From: Chloroflexota bacterium
GTDB taxonomy: Bacteria; Chloroflexota; UBA6077
Length of the DNA: 18,201 bases
Direction: 5' to 3'
NCBI GenBank assembly: GCA_021845945.1
Contig: JAJZRD010000051.1
Span: 1-18,201 of the forward strand
Part shown: piece by piece, positions 13,761-18,201 of the stretch
How positions within the stretch are numbered: position 1 is the stretch's first letter
Layout: every line of letters begins with the position of its first letter
Translations under genes and position numbers: made by a program
Notes under the pieces: model-generated
Told to the model about the DNA's origin: nothing
The model's input: the letters and a program-made list of their open reading frames with translations, nothing else
The model's database searches: none

Positions 13761-14840
13761 GTGGAAGGTCTTACGATCCGTCTCGCAGCTGTGGTGGCCG
13801 TGGCCAGCCTGCTGGTAGCTGGATGCAGCCAGGCAGTCCCCGCGGCCAGCCCTACCAAGGCTCCGGCTGCTCCGACGACGGCGGCCAAGGTGGCAGAGCC
13901 GACCAAGGCGGCTGCAGCTCAGCCCGCTGCTCCGTCCACCAGCGCCAACTACCCGGTCAAAGGCAAGACCATCTCGCTCATTAGCCCCTTCGCCGCGGGC
14001 GGTGTCACCGACATCGGCGGCCGACTGCTGGCTCCGCTGTTGGAGAAGGAGCTTGGGACACCAGTAGAGGTGGTCAACAAGCCTGGAGCCGGCTCCCAGG
14101 TAGGAATCACCGAGGCAGCCCGGGCCAAGCCGGACGGCTACACCCTTGGTATGACCAACCTGCCGACCACCATAACCCTTTACCTTGATCCCCCTCGCAA
14201 GGCGGTCTTCAACCGCAAGAGCTTCCAACCTATAGGTCTGCACGGGGTAGACCCCGCTGGAATAGCCGTGAAGGCCGACAGCCCCTACAAGACGATGAAG
14301 GATCTGATCGATGCGGCCAAGGCGAATCCCAAGAAGATCAAGGTTTCAACCGCCGGACGGATGGGTGGGCCGCATCTGGCAGTGCTGGATACGGAGAGAG
14401 TAGCCGGAGTACAATTCGCAGTCGTGCACTTTGACGGCGCCTCCGAGGGCATGACCGCCCTGCTGGGCGGCCACACCGATGCCCAGTTCGGCTACCTGGG
14501 AAGCTGGGTTGGCCCAGTCAAGAACGGTGAGGTCCGGGTCCTCGGTGTCATGGACAAGCAGGAAAGCAAATACCTGCCCGGCGTCAAGACCATGGAGTCT
14601 CAGGGGTACAAGCTCTACCATCAGAACTCTCGGGGTTGGTCCGCTCCAGCGGGCACGCCGATGGAGATTGTGGACACCCTGGCCGCGGCCCTGAAGAGAG
14701 CTATGGACTCCCCCGAGCACAAGCAGAAGATGGATGAGCAGGGTGTCGAGCTGCGCTACATGAACCCGACGGAGTTCGGGGCCTACTGGGAGGAAACGGA
14801 GGTCCAAGTCAAGCAGCTGATGGAGTCGGTTACGCAGTAG
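13761..14840 (+). CDS. tctC: Tripartite tricarboxylate transporter substrate-binding lipoprotein TctC
   Basis: This is the extracytoplasmic binding protein that hands the substrate to TctBA. The N-terminus has a basic/hydrophobic signal and a lipobox LVAGC with Cys22, so the protein should be lipid-anchored. It is followed by a roughly 40-residue Ala/Pro/Thr/Lys linker (23-62), unusual for proteobacterial TctC proteins, which are mostly soluble periplasmic, but common in Chloroflexota binding proteins. The Bug/TctC domain then runs to the end: ISLISPFAAGGVTDIGGRLL, VVNKPGAGSQVGI and ARAKPDGYTLGM are the signature first-lobe blocks. The length (359 aa) is normal once the linker is allowed for. 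The start is GTG at 13761 with GGGGAGG upstream. A factor-independent terminator follows the stop codon, marking the likely end of the operon. Confidence 0.95.
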   Translation: MEGLTIRLAAVVAVASLLVAGCSQAVPAASPTKAPAAPTTAAKVAEPTKAAAAQPAAPSTSANYPVKGKTISLISPFAAGGVTDIGGRLLAPLLEKELGTPVEVVNKPGAGSQVGITEAARAKPDGYTLGMTNLPTTITLYLDPPRKAVFNRKSFQPIGLHGVDPAGIAVKADSPYKTMKDLIDAAKANPKKIKVSTAGRMGGPHLAVLDTERVAGVQFAVVHFDGASEGMTALLGGHTDAQFGYLGSWVGPVKNGEVRVLGVMDKQESKYLPGVKTMESQGYKLYHQNSRGWSAPAGTPMEIVDTLAAALKRAMDSPEHKQKMDEQGVELRYMNPTEFGAYWEETEVQVKQLMESVTQ

Positions 14841-14868
14841 TTGGCTCGGCGACGCAGCAGAAGGGGAG

Positions 14869-14912
14869 CGGCCCAGGTCGAACTCGGCGACTCGGCTTGG
14901 GCCGTTTCTGTT
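14869..14912 (+). terminator. Rho-independent terminator after tctC
   Basis: CGGCCCAGGTCGA (14869-14881) pairs with TCGGCTTGGGCCG (14892-14904) over 13 bp with two G-T wobbles and a 10-nt loop, and is followed by TTTCTGTT. It begins 28 nt after the tctC stop codon. The tail is short, so some readthrough into the next gene is likely. Confidence 0.7.
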
Positions 14913-14948
14913 GGCCGGTGTCCGCTCACTGCGCGGGCCTTTTTGAAA

Positions 14949-14961
14949 CCACGATCCGTGG
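14949..14961. promoter_or_regulatory. Short inverted repeat upstream of the citryl-CoA-lyase-like gene
   Basis: CCACG and CGTGG flank a central ATC, giving a 13-nt symmetrical site 60 nt before the GTG start at 15022 and after the tctC terminator. It could be an operator, but no promoter is clear near it and such short repeats occur by chance. Confidence 0.25.
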
Positions 14962-15021
14962 CCGCTGACGTGCGAGGGCGGCGACGGCAGGCAGACCCCA
15001 TCTTGGACAGGAGGCGGGAGA

Positions 15022-15816
15022 GTGGAAGAGGACCTTCACTGGAAATCGGCCATCGCCTATGCGCGGGCCGGCAGCATCGTGGTACGCGGTTATGCACTGA
15101 CTGACTTGATAGGACGCATCTCCTTCACGGAAATGGTCTACCTGGTCGTCACCGGCGAGTTGCCTTCGAAGCAGGTAGCTCGAGTGATGGACGCCCTTCT
15201 AGTCTCTGCTGCCGAGTCGGGAGCCCGCGCTCCGGCGGTGCTGGCCGCCCGCACGGTGGCCTCCTGTGGAGGGGCCATAACCTCCGCGGTAGCCTCGGGT
15301 GCTTTGACCATATCTGCCTACCACGGCGGGGCCGTGGAGGACTGCATGCGCCAACTCAAGTCCATCCAGGACGAAGTTGCCTCCAACAGTGTGCCCTTGG
15401 ACGAGGCGTGCCGCGCGGCCGTGCGTCGACGCCTGGACCGGGGCGAGCGGCTGGGCGGATTTGGGCACCGGATGCACAAGGAGCAGGATCCCCGGCCGGG
15501 CAGGCTGTTCCAGGTAGCGCGGGAGGCCGGCCTGGAAGGGAAGTGCGTGGAACTGGTCTACGCTATCGAGCGAGCCTTGGAGAAGGAAAAGGGGACAAGA
15601 CTCCCGGCGAATGTGGATGCGGCCTACGCCGCCATCCTGTGCGAGATCGACTTCCCGTCGGGGCTGGCCAACGCCCTCTTCCTGCTCTCCAGGTCCGTCG
15701 GGATGATGGCCCACGCCCACGAGGAGCGGACCCGGATGCGTCCCCGGCGCCACATCCACCCCACCGACTGGGAGTACGACGGGCCGCCCGCCCGAGAATT
15801 GAGCGCTGAGGACTGA
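15022..15816 (+). CDS. Citrate synthase-like protein, probable citryl-CoA lyase type
   Basis: This is a short member (264 aa) of the citrate synthase superfamily, matching the size of stand-alone citryl-CoA lyases rather than full citrate synthases of about 370-430 aa. Citryl-CoA lyase cleaves citryl-CoA to acetyl-CoA and oxaloacetate. The catalytic triad is visible as HGGAVED (H101), GGFGHRMH (H149) and PANVDAAY (D189), and the N-terminal RGYALTDLIGRISFTEMVYLVVTGELPS is typical. The last residues (RELSAED) are encoded by tandem TGAGGAC-like repeats. The start is GTG at 15022 with AGGAGG 7 nt upstream. It lies after the tctC terminator, so it may be transcribed separately or by readthrough, but its chemistry fits the tricarboxylate uptake genes. 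No citryl-CoA synthetase or other CoA ligase is present in the window, so the acyl-CoA substrate is uncertain. Confidence 0.85.
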   Translation: MEEDLHWKSAIAYARAGSIVVRGYALTDLIGRISFTEMVYLVVTGELPSKQVARVMDALLVSAAESGARAPAVLAARTVASCGGAITSAVASGALTISAYHGGAVEDCMRQLKSIQDEVASNSVPLDEACRAAVRRRLDRGERLGGFGHRMHKEQDPRPGRLFQVAREAGLEGKCVELVYAIERALEKEKGTRLPANVDAAYAAILCEIDFPSGLANALFLLSRSVGMMAHAHEERTRMRPRRHIHPTDWEYDGPPARELSAED

Positions 15817-15827
15817 GGACCGAGGGC
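15797..15827. repeat. Tandem heptamers at the 3' end of the citryl-CoA-lyase-like gene
   Basis: Four 7-mers, TGAGCGC, TGAGGAC, TGAGGAC and CGAGGGC, run without gaps from about 15800 to 15827 across the stop codon. Related units in inverted orientation (GTCCTCA, GCCCTCG) follow at 15836-15849. The array supplies the last codons and the stop of the gene. Confidence 0.65.
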
Positions 15828-15854
15828 AGTCCTGCGTCCTCAGCCCTCGGTCTT
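15816..15854. terminator. Hairpin between convergent genes, probable bidirectional terminator
   Basis: GACCGAGGGC (15818-15827) pairs perfectly with GCCCTCGGTC (15843-15852), extendable by two pairs, around a 15-nt loop. A competing 8-bp pairing of CTGAGGAC with GTCCTCAG is also possible. The stop codons of both convergent genes lie in or beside the structure. No strong T-run is present. Confidence 0.5.
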
Positions 15855-16736
15855 GCGCGACGCCGCCTCGCCCACGCGAGTGAAGAGGTCCGTCTCCCTG
15901 CCTTGAGGCGGACCGACCCGGCTCTCCGCCAGGACGTAGCATTCCTCCCCGAAGAACTGCCTCAGCACGTCCCGGGGCAACAGGCCGAAGGGGTGATCCT
16001 CGGGGATCTGGGTCTGGTGGGCAGCGATGGCAGCCAGCTTGGTGTCCACGTACCTGCCTACCTCCACGCAGGTGGTGATATTCGCCTCGGGAACCCCGAA
16101 GGTGTCCCAGTCCCGGCTATCCCACGCCGTGTGGGGCACCAGCTGCGCAACCCGCTCCCCCATCCTCTTGAAGCGCTCCCTCGGCGGAGCCACGTAGTAC
16201 AGCTTCAGAGGGATCCACGGCTTCAGCCCCTCCCGGAAATGCTCGGGAAAGGCGGAGCTATCGCCGGCCAGATGGAAAGCGTCGGTGGCCATCTGGCTCA
16301 CCGCGATGTGATCCGGGTGGCCGTACACCCCTTCGGGGCCAAAGGTGAAGATCACCTGGGGCTTCAGCTCCCGAATCGCCCTCACCATCCTGCGGGTGCA
16401 CTCCTCCTGGTCGATCCCACCCAGGGTGCCGTCCACGTAGCCCAGAAAGCGCAGATCCTGTATGCCGAGGATGGAGCAGGCAAGCCTCAGCTCCTGCTCC
16501 CGCACCTGACCCAGGTTGTCGGGCGTCGCCAAGGCCGGATCGCTGATCTCCCCCGCCTCCCCGCGAGTGGCGCACAGCAGGGAGGTGAACACCCCCTCCT
16601 CCCCATACTTGGCCAGGGTTCCACCATTGCCGAAGGACTCGTCGTCCGGGTGGGCAAAGATCGCCATCAGTGAGAGCTTCTCCACCTTCTCCATCTGCTT
16701 CTCGCCGACCTCCCCAGCCTTAGAGCTGCGATCCAT
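15840..16736 (-). CDS. PIG-L/LmbE family deacetylase (MshB/Mca-like)
   Basis: Members are zinc enzymes that remove acetyl groups from N-acetylglucosamine conjugates or cleave low-molecular-weight thiol conjugates (MshB, Mca, BshB). The zinc site is intact: AHPDDE (residues 28-33) and YGHPDH (138-143). Further family features are TRGEAGEI, the REQEL helix, and GYVDG. The length (298 aa) is like MshB/Mca proteins. The start is uncertain: the ATG at 16736 has no ribosome binding site and abuts a dispersed hairpin repeat, while an internal ATG at 16694 (MEKVEKLSLMAIF) begins where homology does, with a GGGGAGG about 15 nt upstream. No thiol-biosynthesis genes are adjacent, so the substrate stays open. 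Its 3' end overlaps the hairpin shared with the convergent citryl-CoA-lyase-like gene, and nothing else on this strand appears co-transcribed. Confidence 0.9.
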   Translation of the reverse strand: MDRSSKAGEVGEKQMEKVEKLSLMAIFAHPDDESFGNGGTLAKYGEEGVFTSLLCATRGEAGEISDPALATPDNLGQVREQELRLACSILGIQDLRFLGYVDGTLGGIDQEECTRRMVRAIRELKPQVIFTFGPEGVYGHPDHIAVSQMATDAFHLAGDSSAFPEHFREGLKPWIPLKLYYVAPPRERFKRMGERVAQLVPHTAWDSRDWDTFGVPEANITTCVEVGRYVDTKLAAIAAHQTQIPEDHPFGLLPRDVLRQFFGEECYVLAESRVGPPQGRETDLFTRVGEAASRKTEG

Positions 16737-16745
16737 CTATGTAGA

Positions 16746-16764
16746 GGCGGGTTCGAGACCCGCC
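16746..16764. repeat. Dispersed-type hairpin upstream of the PIG-L gene
   Basis: GGCGGGT (16746-16752) pairs perfectly with ACCCGCC (16758-16764) around TCGAG, preceded by GTAGA. It is built like the element at 17154-17174 (GTA plus a GC-rich stem and 5-nt loop). It sits in the 158-bp gap before the 83-aa gene, in which I see nothing else apart from that gene's ribosome binding site. Confidence 0.6.
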
Positions 16765-16894
16765 CTCACGAAACGCCGCCGTCCTCCGCTAACCGGCGAA
16801 CCGCCAGCCCCAGATGGTGAGCATTCTCTATGCCCGCGGCTGGCGCACCTCTTGCCGACTGCCCACCAAGCCGCTCAGAAGGAAGGGGAGGATT

Positions 16895-17146
16895 ATGGCC
16901 GTTAGCACCGACAGGTTCAAGGTTACATCCATCCGCCCGGAGGCCCACCTCCACACTCCGGAGGTCCCTCAGGACCTCCGAGACCGTGTAGAGGGGAAGA
17001 TCGTCACCGTCGAGGATCTGGAGAAGCTGGGCGCCGACGTGAAGACCTCCCGCCTATACCACGGCGGCGAGAGCCTGGTGGACGTTTACTGGCACGGCCA
17101 GGAGTACGTGCTCTACCTGGAGCCGGTAACGGAAGAGAGCGAGTGA
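16895..17146 (+). CDS. Small conserved-looking protein of unknown function, 83 aa
   Basis: I do not recognise this family. The product begins MAVSTDRFKVTSIRPE, has a central acidic helix (VTVEDLEKLGADVK) and ends in an alternating hydrophobic stretch (DVYWHGQEYVLYLEP) that looks like two beta-strands. It has no signal peptide, membrane segment or cysteine, and is likely a soluble cytoplasmic protein. The ATG at 16895 is chosen because GGGGAGG lies about 4 nt upstream; an upstream in-frame ATG at 16814 would add 27 basic, low-complexity residues and lacks a site. The gene stands alone between the divergent PIG-L gene and the convergent PdxA-type gene. Confidence 0.65.
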   Translation: MAVSTDRFKVTSIRPEAHLHTPEVPQDLRDRVEGKIVTVEDLEKLGADVKTSRLYHGGESLVDVYWHGQEYVLYLEPVTEESE

Positions 17147-17153
17147 AACGTAG

Positions 17154-17174
17154 GGCAGGGGCTTGTCCCCTGCC
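17154..17174. repeat. Dispersed-type hairpin between convergent genes
   Basis: GGCAGGGG (17154-17161) pairs perfectly with CCCCTGCC (17167-17174) around CTTGT, and is preceded by GTAG. It fills most of the 38-bp gap between the 83-aa gene and the convergent PdxA-type gene and may end transcription from both sides. Confidence 0.65.
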
Positions 17175-17184
17175 GCCCATGCCC

Positions 17185-18201
17185 CTAAGGTCCTCGACGC
17201 CGGGTGACGGCCCTCCGGGCCGCCAAGAGGATGGTGTCCCTCATGTTCTCGTGGCGAGCCACCCCCTTGCCCACGATGTCGTAGGCGGTACCGTGGCCCA
17301 CGGTGCAGAAGAGCACCGGCAGCCCCTCGGCCATGGTGGTGGCCCGGCCAAACTCCAGCAGCTTCAGGGCGATCCGTCCCTGATCGTGGTACATCCCGAC
17401 GTACACGTCGTAGGCCGGATCCCTGGCCGTCATGAAGAAGGTATCGGCAGGAAAGGGCCCATAGGCGTCGATCCCCTCGGCGCGGGCAGCCTCTATGGCG
17501 GGACGGATGGCATCCCGCTCCTCGGTCCCCAGGGTCCCGCCCTCGCCGGCGTGGGGATTGAGCGCCGCCACGCCGATCCTCGGCCGCGCGATCCCCGCAG
17601 CCTTGACCGCCCCATCGCTGTAGCGGAGGGTCATGAGGACCCGATCCTTGGTGATAAGCTGAGCCATCTCCCGCATAGGCACGTGGAGGGTCACCGAGGC
17701 GAGGGTGAAGCCGGGGCTCACCATCAGCACCGTGTACTGGTCGACGCGGCAAAGATCCGAGAGATACTCGTACTCGTCCAGGTAGTGGAAGCCGCCCTTC
17801 TTCATGGCCTCCTTGTTGAACGGGGCCGACACCACAGCCTCCACCCGTCCGGCCATCGCCAGCTCCACCCCTCGGGTCAGGTACTCCACCGAGGCTCGTC
17901 CCCCCTCGGCGCTGACCTCGGCCGGCTTCACCGAGCTCGGTACGTTGGCCAGGTCCAGCAGGTACACCACACCCGGTTCCGGCCTGGCCTCCTCCACCTC
18001 GGCAATCCGCACGATGCGAGGCTCCCCACCCCGCCAACCCGGGGCCTGGGCCAGCACCCTTGCGTCCCCGATCACCACTGGCACGCAGGCCTGATAGACC
18101 GCCGGGTCGGATAGCGCTTTCACCACTATCTCCGGGCCGACGCCCGCCGGGTCGCCCATCCCCACCGCCACCCTGGGGAGCCGCCGGGCGGCTGCTTCAG
18201 C
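17185..18201 (-). CDS. PdxA-family dehydrogenase, N-terminus beyond the window
   Basis: This is a metal- and NAD(P)-dependent beta-hydroxyacid oxidative decarboxylase of the PdxA family, which includes 4-hydroxythreonine-4-phosphate dehydrogenase (pyridoxal phosphate synthesis) and the PdxA2 enzymes acting on phosphorylated four-carbon sugar acids. The frame stays open to the window edge, reading RRLPRVAVGMGDPAGVGPEI, so the first residues lie outside. Counting from the Val codon at 18171, the three metal histidines are H163 (TLHVPMRE), H207 (NPHAGEGG) and H262 (YHDQG). The C-terminal region differs from classic PdxA: where VNxTLGLPxIRTSVDHGTA is usual, this protein has TTMAEGLPVLFCTVGHGTA. 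It may therefore be PdxA2-like or a further subgroup. No other vitamin B6 genes are nearby. It is convergent with the 83-aa gene. Confidence 0.9.
   Translation of the reverse strand, partial: AEAAARRLPRVAVGMGDPAGVGPEIVVKALSDPAVYQACVPVVIGDARVLAQAPGWRGGEPRIVRIAEVEEARPEPGVVYLLDLANVPSSVKPAEVSAEGGRASVEYLTRGVELAMAGRVEAVVSAPFNKEAMKKGGFHYLDEYEYLSDLCRVDQYTVLMVSPGFTLASVTLHVPMREMAQLITKDRVLMTLRYSDGAVKAAGIARPRIGVAALNPHAGEGGTLGTEERDAIRPAIEAARAEGIDAYGPFPADTFFMTARDPAYDVYVGMYHDQGRIALKLLEFGRATTMAEGLPVLFCTVGHGTAYDIVGKGVARHENMRDTILLAARRAVTRRRGP

Noticed and set aside
17054..18037. Minus-strand open frame overlapping the PdxA-family gene in another frame
   Set aside because: Its translation is Gly/Arg-rich and repetitive, while the PdxA frame has all metal ligands and family motifs.
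17143..18114. 323-codon plus-strand open frame opposite the PdxA-family gene
   Set aside because: Antisense shadow with low-complexity His/Gly/Pro composition and no recognisable motif.
1..18201. CRISPR array, tRNA, transposase or phage attachment site
   Set aside because: No regularly spaced direct repeats, cloverleaf-like sequence, DDE or serine/tyrosine recombinase motif, or terminal inverted-repeat pair was seen.

Overview
The window is GC-rich (roughly 60-65 % by eye), with frequent GTG and some TTG starts and many short GC-rich hairpins. The solute-binding lipoprotein has a long Ala/Pro/Thr linker after its lipobox. This fits Chloroflexota or a similar high-GC, possibly uncultivated lineage, but no rRNA or other marker gene is present, so the assignment is an inference.

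Layout. 1-792 is the end of a prephenate dehydratase gene on the + strand. It converges with a minus-strand pair: a polysaccharide deacetylase carrying a degenerate amidase domain (1986-3344) and a family 9 glycosyltransferase (828-1892). A 7-TM membrane protein of unknown role (3430-4134, -) is divergent from an IclR-type regulator (4371-5222, +), and each side has a recognisable sigma70-type promoter in the shared 236-bp region.

From 5369 to 14840 there is a long + strand run of catabolic genes: an amidohydrolase_2 protein, an ornithine cyclodeaminase/mu-crystallin family dehydrogenase, a four-subunit 2-oxoacid:ferredoxin oxidoreductase (A, B, ferredoxin, C), an MmgE/PrpD protein, and a complete tripartite tricarboxylate transporter in the order TctB-TctA-TctC. 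A hairpin terminator follows tctC, and then comes a small citrate-synthase/citryl-CoA-lyase-like gene (15022-15816). The likely theme is IclR-controlled uptake of a di- or tricarboxylate, or an amino-polycarboxylate, through TctABC. Isomerisation or dehydration by the PrpD-type enzyme, reductive or oxidative deamination by the OCD-type enzyme, ferredoxin-linked oxidative decarboxylation, and carbon-carbon cleavage by the lyase would follow. The substrate cannot be read from sequence, and I do not recognise this exact combination as a named pathway.

The right end holds a PIG-L/LmbE deacetylase (15840-16736, -), an 83-aa orphan protein (16895-17146, +) and a PdxA-family dehydrogenase that runs off the window (17185-18201, -).

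Overlaid on this are short repeats: tandem degenerate 7- and 10-mers and GC-rich palindromes. They lie between genes and, in at least three places, inside or at the ends of coding sequences (the glycosyltransferase, the oxidoreductase gamma-subunit tail and the citryl-CoA-lyase-like tail). No gap between genes exceeds 300 bp. I see no tRNA, rRNA, CRISPR array or transposase.
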